Assembly: GCA_959604655.1 (NCBI GenBank)
Contig: CAUHCL010000106.1
Coordinates: forward strand, 1-6,817
DNA length: 6,817 nucleotides
Source: an uncultured Alistipes sp.
GTDB taxonomy: Bacteria; Bacteroidota; Bacteroidia; Bacteroidales; Rikenellaceae
Direction of reading: 5' to 3'
Part shown: positions 1-6,817 of the stretch, one piece after another
Position numbering within the stretch: position 1 is the first letter of the stretch
Layout of the letters: the number at the start of each line of letters is the position of its first letter
Position numbers and translations under genes: made by a program
The notes under the pieces: model-generated
Database searches by the model: none
The model's input: only the letters and a program-made list of their open reading frames with translations
What the model was told of the DNA's origin: nothing

Positions 1-833
1 TGGCGTTCCTCGTGCTGCGTGCGCGTGAACGATATTCCCGTCACCGCTATCGAGTCCGTGCCGCGGCGGATGTATTCGGTGCGGTCGTCGAGCACCCGCC
101 ACCCCGCTTCCGTCTCCTTCTCTATCAGGCGCGCCGTGTTATCCTCGGGCGTGAGCGATATCGAGTCGCGTATGTACACGCCTATGTCGTGATTGCCTAT
201 CACCGAGAACACCCCGTCGGGAGCCGAGAACCGCGCGAGGGCGCGGGCGATCGGCGCGTCGATCTCGGTGTAGCGTATGTTCACCAGATCGCCGCAGAAC
301 GCCACCATGTCGGGGTGCAGCGAATCGCATAGCTCGGCTATGCGTGCCAGCTCCTTTTGCGGCCGCAGCATGGTACCTATATGTATATCGGATATCACCG
401 CTATCTCGTAGCCGTCGAACGCGGCGGGCAGGCGGTCCGACTCGATCGTTATGCGTTTCACCTCGTAGTCGGTGCGCGTGACGGCCATGCCGTAGACGAA
501 CATCGCTATCATGGCAAGACTCACCGCCGCTCCCGCCGTGCGCACCGCCCTATTGCGCGACAGCACTGCGGCGAGGTTGAACGGCACCCGCGCCACGGCC
601 GCAATCATATATAGGTAAAACATCCATGCCGAGAACATCATCACCCCCGTGGTGTTGTCGCGCGAGAGGAAGAAAACCGCGGCCATGCTCAAGAATGGCA
701 GCAGGTCGGCGGCGAGGGCGCATATGGTTATCGCCGTGCGGCGTCGGCGGTTTCCGTTGCCTGTCAGACGCCCGACGGCCATCAGATCCACGCCTATCAT
801 GGCGAGCGAAAACAATGCTGTGAACCAAATCAT
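1..833 (-). CDS. Membrane-anchored metallophosphoesterase, 3' end cut by window edge
   Basis: The reading frame is open from the ATG at 833 down to position 1 (277 codons plus 2 bases) with no stop, so the C-terminus lies outside the window. The N-terminal ~120 residues form about four hydrophobic segments (roughly residues 1-20, 34-56, 62-91 and 99-118). A calcineurin-like phosphoesterase domain follows, with the metal-binding signatures SDIHIG (D149, H151), GDLVN (D182) and GNHD (N214, H215, D216). This architecture matches the YkuE/YaeI-like membrane phosphoesterases of Bacteroidota. The family hydrolyses phosphoester bonds using two metal ions; the substrate here cannot be told. The catalytic domain follows the last membrane segment, and its side of the membrane is not determined. 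An in-frame TAA lies five codons upstream of the ATG, which fixes the start at 833 or later. The gene diverges from the porin gene. Family is confident; the specific role is unknown. Confidence 0.9.
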   Translation of the reverse strand, partial: MIWFTALFSLAMIGVDLMAVGRLTGNGNRRRRTAITICALAADLLPFLSMAAVFFLSRDNTTGVMMFSAWMFYLYMIAAVARVPFNLAAVLSRNRAVRTAGAAVSLAMIAMFVYGMAVTRTDYEVKRITIESDRLPAAFDGYEIAVISDIHIGTMLRPQKELARIAELCDSLHPDMVAFCGDLVNIRYTEIDAPIARALARFSAPDGVFSVIGNHDIGVYIRDSISLTPEDNTARLIEKETEAGWRVLDDRTEYIRRGTDSIAVTGISFTRTQHEER

Positions 834-908
834 ACGGTTGAAGATTTACGGTGCCGCGGGGCGCGTTCGTATTGGCTCCTTTGGCATATTAGTTGCTTGA
901 ATACACGG

Positions 909-916
909 CAAAGATA
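909..916 (-). promoter_or_regulatory. Candidate -7 promoter element for the metallophosphoesterase gene
   Basis: On the minus strand positions 916 to 909 read TATCTTTG, a perfect match to the Bacteroidota -7 consensus TAnnTTTG. It lies about 75 bases upstream of the ATG at 833. The -33 element is poor: only an ATTG about 16 bases upstream, shorter than the usual spacing near 19-21. The same octamer precedes the rubrerythrin gene and ettA, which supports it being real. Confidence 0.45.
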
Positions 917-979
917 GGACAATTTAATCATGCAATCGCTAAAAAATAGTCAGTTATTCAATCAAAATCAATTCGACTT

Positions 980-2332
980 ATGAAAAAATCAAGACTCCTG
1001 ATCGGCGCCATGTTTCTGGTGTTGTGTGTGCAAGGCGCATCGGCGCAACGTCGCGGTTGGCGTCACGAACGCCGCAAGCCGACGGTATACATGATCGCCG
1101 TCGAGCAGACCGATACCCTGCCCCGATGCCCCATGCAGCAGGCCGTGGCCCGCAAGAACATGGCCGCGGCGAACGTCCGCCAAGATTTCGAACAGACGCT
1201 CCGCACGGGTTTCCAGCAGGCGCATAACCCGCAGTTCGTCTTCGCCACGAAGGACAACAAGTTCGCGCTCGGTATCGGCGGCTACATCAACCTCCGCGCG
1301 AGCTACGATCTGAAGGGCGCTGTGGACAACATCGACTTCATCCCCTACGACATCCCCATGCAGGAGACCTACGCCAACCGCCAGCGTTTGATGATGGACG
1401 CCACCACGTCGCGTCTGTTCACCAAAGCCGTCATCAACTCGCGTGCACTGGGCCGCGTGGTCGCCTATGTCGACATGGACTTCCGCGGCGGCGAGGAATT
1501 CAGTTACACCCCGCGCCTGCGTTCGGCTTACGTGTCGTTGCTGGGCTTCACGGCGGGCCGCGACATAACCACCTTCTGCGATTTGCAGGCCGCGCCGCTG
1601 ACCGTCGATTTTCAGGGCCCCAACGCCTATAACCTCAATTTCGCCACCATGCTGCGCTACGAGGTCGATTTCCTGCAAGACTACTGCACCTTCGGCGTGG
1701 CTGCCGAGATGCCCGTGGTGAGCGGTACCTACGACGAGAACTTCCGCCCCATCTCGCAGCGCGTGCCCGACGTGCCCGTCTATTTGCAGGTCGCCTGGGG
1801 CGAGGACCGTCAAAGCCATTTCCGCGCGTCGGGAGTCTTCCGCAACATGTATCTGCACAATGCCGCCACCGAGAAGAACACGAGCCTCTTCGGCTGGGGC
1901 GTGCAGGCGAGCGGCCGAGTGGAGACATGCCCCTACTTCACCATATTCTTCAACGGAATCTACGGCGAGGGCATCACGCCCTACATTCAGGACCTCACGG
2001 GCAGCGGACTCGACTTCACGCCCGATCCCGAGAATCCCATGCGCATACAGACCATGCCCATGTGGGCCTGGCAGGCCTCGGGTCAGGTCAGCTTCATCCC
2101 GTCGAAATTCTGGATCTCGGGCGGTTACTCCACCGCACGCGTCGAGAAGCACCACGGCTATTACGCCGAGACCGAGTACAAGCGCGGAAACTACATGTTC
2201 GGAAACATATTCTACCGGCCGACTCCCAACTGCCGCATCGCGGCGGAGTATCTGCACGGATCGCGCACGGACATGAACTCATTCAAGGGCGAGGCCAACC
2301 GACTGAGCCTCATGCTTCAGTATAACTTCTGA
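980..2332 (+). CDS. Outer-membrane beta-barrel porin, DcaP-like
   Basis: This 450-residue protein begins with a clear signal peptide: MKKSR, then a hydrophobic core, then a type I signal peptidase site after ASA (residue 22). C16 does not sit in a proper lipobox (LVLC), so a lipoprotein is unlikely. Residues ~45-85 are polar, Gln-rich and probably helical. From about residue 92 (FALGIGGYINLRASYDL) the protein shows alternating, aromatic-rich beta strands, and it ends in LMLQYNF with a terminal Phe, the usual signal for barrel assembly in the outer membrane. The start of the barrel (a GGY strand, then a D.IDFIPYDIP segment) and the helical N-terminal extension resemble DcaP-type trimeric porins; a phosphate-selective (OprP-like) porin is the main alternative. 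It probably passes small anionic solutes or peptides, but the substrate is not visible. It is a single-gene unit ended by a terminator. I see no convincing promoter in the 146 bp upstream. Confidence 0.8.
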   Translation: MKKSRLLIGAMFLVLCVQGASAQRRGWRHERRKPTVYMIAVEQTDTLPRCPMQQAVARKNMAAANVRQDFEQTLRTGFQQAHNPQFVFATKDNKFALGIGGYINLRASYDLKGAVDNIDFIPYDIPMQETYANRQRLMMDATTSRLFTKAVINSRALGRVVAYVDMDFRGGEEFSYTPRLRSAYVSLLGFTAGRDITTFCDLQAAPLTVDFQGPNAYNLNFATMLRYEVDFLQDYCTFGVAAEMPVVSGTYDENFRPISQRVPDVPVYLQVAWGEDRQSHFRASGVFRNMYLHNAATEKNTSLFGWGVQASGRVETCPYFTIFFNGIYGEGITPYIQDLTGSGLDFTPDPENPMRIQTMPMWAWQASGQVSFIPSKFWISGGYSTARVEKHHGYYAETEYKRGNYMFGNIFYRPTPNCRIAAEYLHGSRTDMNSFKGEANRLSLMLQYNF

Positions 2333-2357
2333 TCTCGGTCGCAACGACTCGGGTCCG

Positions 2358-2391
2358 AGGCTGTCCGACGCTTTTGTCGGGCGGCCTTTTT
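2358..2391 (+). terminator. Rho-independent terminator after the porin gene
   Basis: A 12-bp stem (2358-2369 paired with 2376-2387, including two G-T wobbles) encloses a 6-base loop and runs directly into TTTTT at 2387-2391. It starts 26 bases after the porin stop codon, the expected place for an intrinsic terminator on the plus strand. Confidence 0.85.
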
Positions 2392-2398
2392 CGTCATC

Positions 2399-2587
2399 CT
2401 TTCCGCGAAAGAGTATCCGCTGTTCGCCGTCGGCGACGGAGTGCAAAAGCGTAAAGCGAATTGCAGTCCGCCGCATGGGGCGGCGGCGAACTGCCGACAT
2501 AGCGGTGCTATGTCGAAATTTCATCGGGCGTTTTTGCGGACAAGCATGATGATTTACCCGATAAAGCGCCCTCCGCCGTCGGCGGAG
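2399..2587. repeat. Cluster of inverted repeats, possible interspersed element
   Basis: This gene-free stretch between the porin terminator and the CapA-like promoter holds six inverted repeats. They are 2399-2403/2407-2411 (CTTTC/GAAAG), 2427-2431/2435-2439 (CCGTC/GACGG), 2463-2474/2480-2494 (GCAGT plus CCGCCGC pairing with GCGGCGG and, after three unpaired bases, ACTGC), 2495-2502/2508-2515 (CGACATAG/CTATGTCG, perfect), 2519-2528/2557-2565 (ATCGGG/CCCGAT with flanking T and A runs and one bulge), and 2571-2577/2581-2587 (CTCCGCC/GGCGGAG, perfect, 3-base loop). The reading frame of the downstream gene stays open through this segment, but the predicted peptide looks like non-coding DNA. A REP- or MITE-like repeat or a structured RNA would explain it; neither is proven. 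Confidence 0.5.
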
Positions 2588-2609
2588 TATATATTCCCGA
2601 TATTTTCAT

Positions 2610-2617
2610 TAACTTTG
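2610..2617 (+). promoter_or_regulatory. -7 promoter element for the CapA-like gene
   Basis: TAACTTTG matches the Bacteroidota -7 consensus TAnnTTTG perfectly. It sits in an AT-rich patch just after the last hairpin of the preceding cluster. No TTTG is present at -33. The element ends only 6 bases before the GTG at 2624, so transcription would begin at or very near that codon. Confidence 0.55.
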
Positions 2618-2623
2618 AACCCC

Positions 2624-3703
2624 GTGAAGATCATCCCTATTATAATTGTCATGATGGCGGCGGCATTCGCCCCGCTGTGGCTCGTGTCGTTTCCCGAAAC
2701 GGGTTGCGGCGTCGCCGCGGAGTGTGAATCGGTTCCTCGGGTCAGGCGGGCGCGTATCGTTGCGGCGGGCGATCTGATGCAGCACATGCCGCAGGTGGCG
2801 GCGGCGCGGCGGGCCGACGGCTGCTATGATTATCGGGAGTCGTTCCGCCATGCGGCCCGCTATTTCCGCGAGGCCGATCTGGCGATAGTCAATCTCGAAA
2901 CCACCCTTTCCGACGAAGGCCCCTATTCGGGATATCCCTGTTTCCGTTCTCCGTCGGAGGTGGCCGACGCCATGCGCGACATGAACATCGATCTTGCCGT
3001 GATGGCCAACAACCATTGCTGCGACCGTGGCGCGTCGGGCATCGTGTCCACGACCGACATCCTCGATCGCCGCGGCATAGCCCGCACGGGAGTGTTCCGC
3101 GACAGTCTCGACTACGAGCTCAACCGCATAGCCTACCTGAAGCGCGGCGGCATAGCCTTCGCCGTTGTCAACTACACCTACGGCACCAACGGCATTCCCG
3201 TGCCGCGCGGCACGATGGTGAACATGCTCGACACGGCCGTCATGGCCCGTGACCTGGCATCGATAGACCGCCGCCGCGCCGATTGCGTGATCGCCGCGGT
3301 GCATTGGGGCAACGAGTACGAGCGGCGTCCCAACGGCGACCAACGGGCCGTGGCCGCATTCCTGAAGCGGCACGGCGTCGACATCATCATAGGCAGCCAT
3401 CCTCACGTGGTGCAGCCGTTCGAGATCGAGTCCGACGGCGGACCGACGTTCTATTCGCTGGGAAACTTCGTGTCGAACCAGCGCAAACGCTATTGCGACG
3501 GCGGATTGATGGCGGTCGTCGATGTGACCCTTGCGCCCGACGGACGGCTGTCGTACGAAGCGGAGGCTATCCCCGTGTGGGTCTTGTGCCCGGGGTATGT
3601 CATCCTGCCGCCCGAGGTGGGCGATACGCTGCGCATGAACGCCGACGCCCGCCGTGCCTACGGGCAGTTCATGAGCGATACGCGCGCCCTGCTGGGGATC
3701 TGA
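2624..3703 (+). CDS. CapA-family (PGA_cap) exported or membrane-anchored protein
   Basis: The protein has 359 residues if read from the GTG at 2624. Its N-terminus is a membrane segment or signal anchor (KIIPIIIVMM to LWLVSF). The rest is a PGA_cap/CapA domain with a metallophosphatase-like fold and all the usual blocks: AAGDLM (~residues 47-52), NLETTLS (90-96), MANNHCCDRG (127-136), HWGNEYE (227-233), GSHPHVVQ (257-264) and YSLGNF (277-282). Family members take part in capsule or poly-gamma-glutamate synthesis and export, but most Bacteroidota homologues are uncharacterised and no capsule genes are nearby here. The start is uncertain. GTG 2624 keeps the lysine ahead of the hydrophobic core; ATG 2651 or 2654 would leave a leader of about 28 bases after the -7 element. 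An upstream ATG at 2441 is also in frame but lies before the promoter, inside the hairpin cluster, and is unlikely. The gene is monocistronic and convergent with the rubrerythrin gene. Confidence 0.88.
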   Translation: MKIIPIIIVMMAAAFAPLWLVSFPETGCGVAAECESVPRVRRARIVAAGDLMQHMPQVAAARRADGCYDYRESFRHAARYFREADLAIVNLETTLSDEGPYSGYPCFRSPSEVADAMRDMNIDLAVMANNHCCDRGASGIVSTTDILDRRGIARTGVFRDSLDYELNRIAYLKRGGIAFAVVNYTYGTNGIPVPRGTMVNMLDTAVMARDLASIDRRRADCVIAAVHWGNEYERRPNGDQRAVAAFLKRHGVDIIIGSHPHVVQPFEIESDGGPTFYSLGNFVSNQRKRYCDGGLMAVVDVTLAPDGRLSYEAEAIPVWVLCPGYVILPPEVGDTLRMNADARRAYGQFMSDTRALLGI

Positions 3704-3730
3704 TGCCTTGCGGCCAATACCGTCTAAACG

Positions 3731-3764
3731 AAAGCGCCTCCGACTCTGAAAGTCGGAGGCGTTT
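3731..3764. terminator. Bidirectional terminator between CapA-like and rubrerythrin genes
   Basis: A perfect 11-bp stem (3735-3745 with 3751-3761, CGCCTCCGACT) has a 5-base loop. It extends by a G-T and two A-T pairs through the flanking AAAG and TTT. It sits in the 82-bp gap between two converging genes. The T run is short on both strands, so efficiency may differ by direction, but the placement and symmetry indicate shared termination. Confidence 0.85.
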
Positions 3765-3785
3765 CCGTCCAAGCCGTTCGGCCGT

Positions 3786-4361
3786 TTAGTAATTCTCTTT
3801 CTTCGGCTCGAAGTATGCCTGCGGATGGTTGCATGCGGGGCATTTGAGCGGAGCCTCCTTGGCCTTGCATACGTAGCCGCAGTTGCGGCACTGCCACCAT
3901 ATCTCGTTGTCGCGCACGAAGAAATTGCCGTCGGTTATGCGGCTGAGCAGTTTCAGATAGCGGCTCTCGTGCTCGGCCTCCACCTTCGCGATCTGGCGGA
4001 ACGTGTTGGCTATGTCGGCGAAACCCTCCTGCTCGGCCGTCTCGGCGAAGCTCGAATAGAGCACGTCCCACTCCTCATGCTCGCCCTGCGCGGCGGCCAG
4101 CAGATTCTCGGGCGTCGAGCCTATGCGGCCGGCGGGATACGAGGCCGTTATGGTCACGTCGCCGCCTTCAAGATATTTGAAGAATCGCTTCGCGTGCTCC
4201 TTCTCCTGCTCCGCGGTCTCGGTGAACACTCCCGCGATCTGTTCGTAACCCTCCTTTTTCGCCACGCTCGCGAAGAAGGTGTAACGGTTGCGCGCCTGGC
4301 TCTCGCCTGCGAATGCCTTGAGCAGATTCTGCTCGGTCAAAGTTCCCTTGATGCTTTCCAT
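3786..4361 (-). CDS. rbr: Rubrerythrin
   Basis: The gene encodes a complete 191-residue rubrerythrin, the usual length for the family. The N-terminal ferritin-like four-helix domain carries the diiron ligand pattern: E20 (in FAGESQARNRY), E53-K-E-H56, E94-H-E-E97 and E128-A-E-H131. The C-terminal rubredoxin domain (about residues 153-186) binds one Fe by C158/C161 (CRNC) and C174/C177 (CPAC). The family acts in the cytoplasm as an NADH-linked peroxidase, reducing hydrogen peroxide to water with electrons passed through the rubredoxin site, and protects anaerobes during oxygen exposure. The start MESIKGT is the standard family N-terminus. The gene has its own promoter and is transcribed alone, divergent from ettA and convergent with the CapA-like gene. 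Peroxide control is likely from family knowledge, but I see no clear regulator box. Confidence 0.97.
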   Translation of the reverse strand: MESIKGTLTEQNLLKAFAGESQARNRYTFFASVAKKEGYEQIAGVFTETAEQEKEHAKRFFKYLEGGDVTITASYPAGRIGSTPENLLAAAQGEHEEWDVLYSSFAETAEQEGFADIANTFRQIAKVEAEHESRYLKLLSRITDGNFFVRDNEIWWQCRNCGYVCKAKEAPLKCPACNHPQAYFEPKKENY

Positions 4362-4408
4362 GGTAATGTTTGTTTTATGTGTGAATGAATTCCGTTTTTT
4401 TCTTATTG

Positions 4409-4416
4409 CAAAGATA
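4409..4416 (-). promoter_or_regulatory. -7 promoter element for the rubrerythrin gene
   Basis: On the minus strand positions 4416 to 4409 read TATCTTTG, a perfect Bacteroidota -7 match. A TGTTG 21 bases upstream (TTG at 4440-4438, minus strand) could be the -33 element. The predicted start of transcription near 4402 gives a leader of about 40 bases, AT-rich and without a Shine-Dalgarno site. Confidence 0.65.
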
Positions 4417-4502
4417 TATGAAAATTCGATGCCGCGACAACATTTCCGATCGTATTATCTTATACTTCAATAAGGTTTTTCTATACGCTATTGCCGTCGG
4501 CG

Positions 4503-4537
4503 TCGGATCGCCGCGGACGGGCGGGCGGCGTATCCGA
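4503..4537. repeat. Inverted repeat between the divergent rbr and ettA promoters
   Basis: Twelve bases at 4503-4514 (TCGGATCGCCGC) are the reverse complement of 4525-4537 apart from one inserted T at 4531; a GC-rich 10-base spacer separates the arms. The repeat lies upstream of both promoters (4409-4416 minus and 4588-4618 plus), so neither transcript should include it, and no T run follows on either strand. It could be a protein-binding site or a remnant of a terminator or repeat. It is GC-rich in an otherwise AT-rich regulatory gap. Confidence 0.4.
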
Positions 4538-4587
4538 TTCTGCGGCGAAGAAACTTCGGTGTATCGAAATATATAATCGCCATAAAT

Positions 4588-4618
4588 TTTGTACACCCGT
4601 CGGCTTGTGCTATCTTTG
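4588..4618 (+). promoter_or_regulatory. ettA promoter, complete Bacteroidota -33/-7 pair
   Basis: TTTG at 4588-4591, a 19-base spacer and TATCTTTG at 4611-4618 match the Bacteroidota housekeeping promoter consensus at every fixed position. Transcription should start near 4625, giving an A-rich leader of about 30 bases before the ATG at 4654. This is the best promoter in the window. Confidence 0.85.
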
Positions 4619-4653
4619 CAAGGATATACGGAATCAAATAAAAACCAAAGATA

Positions 4654-6327
<1,674 letters not shown>

Positions 6328-6390
6328 TTTCAATAATGTTAAGTCGGTGTTTGATAATGTTGAAATTCGGTTTAATATTATTGAAGTCGG
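6328..6390 (+). repeat. Three degenerate AT-rich repeats with a hairpin in the hisS leader
   Basis: The 84-bp gap after ettA contains three imperfect units at 6328-6347, 6348-6370 and 6371-6390, each resembling TTTnATAATGTTGAAGTCGG. Units 2 and 3 can fold on each other: 6354-6364 (ATAATGTTGAA) pairs with 6371-6381 (TTTAATATTAT) around a 6-base loop with two G-T pairs. Separately, 6329-6337 (TTCAATAAT) is an exact reverse complement of 6377-6385, so two alternative structures compete for the third unit. No T run follows the stem, so it is not a typical terminator. The function is unknown. Confidence 0.5.
6350..6380 (+). promoter_or_regulatory. Weak candidate hisS promoter
   Basis: TTTG at 6350-6353 is followed after 19 bases by TAATATTA at 6373-6380. 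The spacing is right, but the -7 element matches TAnnTTTG at only four of six fixed positions. It would start transcription about 25 bases before hisS. Read-through from the ettA promoter is an equally good explanation. Confidence 0.25.
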
Positions 6391-6411
6391 AATTAATAAA
6401 GTAAAAACGCA

Positions 6412-6817
6412 ATGGCACAGAAACCTTCAATACCCAAAGGTACGCGCGACTTCTCGCCTGCCGAGATGATGCGCCGCACATATATTTTCGAAACGATCAA
6501 AAGCGTGTTCCGCACCTACGGATTCGCGCCGCTGGAGACGCCCGCCATGGAGAATCTCTCTACCCTGCTGGGCAAGTACGGCGACGAGGGCGACAAGCTG
6601 CTTTTCAAGATACTCAATTCGGGCGACTACGCGGCGGGGCTCGCCGACGCCGAGGTGCGCTCGGCGTCGCGCATATGCGAGAAGGGTCTGCGTTACGACT
6701 TGACCGTTCCTTTCGCCCGTTACGTGGTGCAGCACCAGGGCGAGATAACGTTCCCGTTCAAGCGCTACCAGATTCAGCCCGTATGGCGTGCCGACCGCCC
6801 GCAGAAGGGCCGCTACC
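6412..6817 (+). CDS. hisS: Histidyl-tRNA synthetase, N-terminal part (cut by window edge)
   Basis: The first 135 codons are present and the frame is open to the right edge. The start MAQKPSIPKGTRDFSP is the typical HisRS N-terminus. Class II motif 1 follows (PAMENLSTLLGKYGDE, about residues 44-59), then the LRYDLTVPFARYV block (93-105) involved in binding ATP and histidine. Motif 2 begins in FKRYQIQPVWRADRPQKGRY (116-135). The enzyme charges tRNA-His with histidine in the cytoplasm and normally acts as a dimer. Features such as LFKILNSGDY and RADRPQKGRY are closer to Bacteroidota and partly eukaryote-like HisRS than to the E. coli form (RHERPQKGRY). It lies 84 bp after ettA on the same strand, and the two may form a translation-related transcription unit. 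The catalytic motif 3 and the anticodon-binding domain are outside the window. Confidence 0.97.
   Translation, partial: MAQKPSIPKGTRDFSPAEMMRRTYIFETIKSVFRTYGFAPLETPAMENLSTLLGKYGDEGDKLLFKILNSGDYAAGLADAEVRSASRICEKGLRYDLTVPFARYVVQHQGEITFPFKRYQIQPVWRADRPQKGRY

Noticed and set aside
550..828. Short minus-strand frame starting at 828 inside the metallophosphoesterase region
   Set aside because: It is offset from the frame starting at 833, which encodes the membrane segments and the three metal-binding motifs continuously to the window edge.
989..2257. Long 422-codon open frame on the minus strand opposite the porin gene
   Set aside because: The translation is His-, Gly-, Val- and Arg-rich with no domain or signal. 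It mirrors the codon pattern of the porin gene, which has a signal peptide and barrel features.
2609..3772. 387-codon minus-strand open frame opposite the CapA-like gene
   Set aside because: Low-complexity His/Arg/Val composition, and it crosses the terminator at 3731-3764. The plus-strand frame carries all the CapA-family motifs.
3825..4388. 187-codon plus-strand open frame opposite rubrerythrin
   Set aside because: Leucine-rich shadow of the rubrerythrin coding frame; the minus strand has complete diiron and rubredoxin motifs.
6328..6390. Small CRISPR-like array
   Set aside because: The units are imperfect, directly adjacent with no spacers, and only three in number.
6328..6411. T-box riboswitch upstream of hisS
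   Set aside because: Only 84 bp is available, without a T-box consensus, specifier stem or terminator/antiterminator pair; T-boxes are mainly a Firmicutes and Actinobacteria device.

Overview
The window looks like chromosomal DNA from a GC-rich member of the Bacteroidales, most plausibly Alistipes or another Rikenellaceae relative. That placement is an inference. It rests on Bacteroidota-type promoter elements (TAnnTTTG at -7, seen four times, once with a perfectly spaced TTTG at -33), the absence of Shine-Dalgarno sites, a Bacteroidota-style HisRS, and high GC in genes separated by AT-rich promoters.

Layout: (1) positions 1-833, minus strand, hold the 5' part of a membrane-anchored metallophosphoesterase that runs off the left edge. 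(2) 980-2332, plus strand, is an outer-membrane beta-barrel porin resembling the DcaP family, followed by a strong rho-independent terminator. (3) About 2399-2590 is a gene-free stretch packed with inverted repeats, possibly an interspersed repeat element. (4) 2624-3703, plus strand, is a CapA-family (PGA_cap) exported or membrane-anchored protein. (5) A bidirectional terminator separates it from the convergent rubrerythrin gene (3786-4361, minus). (6) A divergent promoter region of about 290 bp leads into ettA (4654-6327, plus), the ABC-F translational throttle. (7) An AT-rich spacer of 84 bp with degenerate repeats precedes hisS (6412 to the right edge, plus), the histidyl-tRNA synthetase.

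The genes are mostly independent transcription units of envelope, oxidative-stress and translation function. Only ettA and hisS share strand and theme (ribosome and translation) and may be co-transcribed. I see no mobile element genes, CRISPR array, RNA genes or defence system, and I do not think the window holds a new multi-gene system. The least explained parts are non-coding: the hairpin cluster upstream of the CapA-like gene and the repeat or hairpin leader before hisS.
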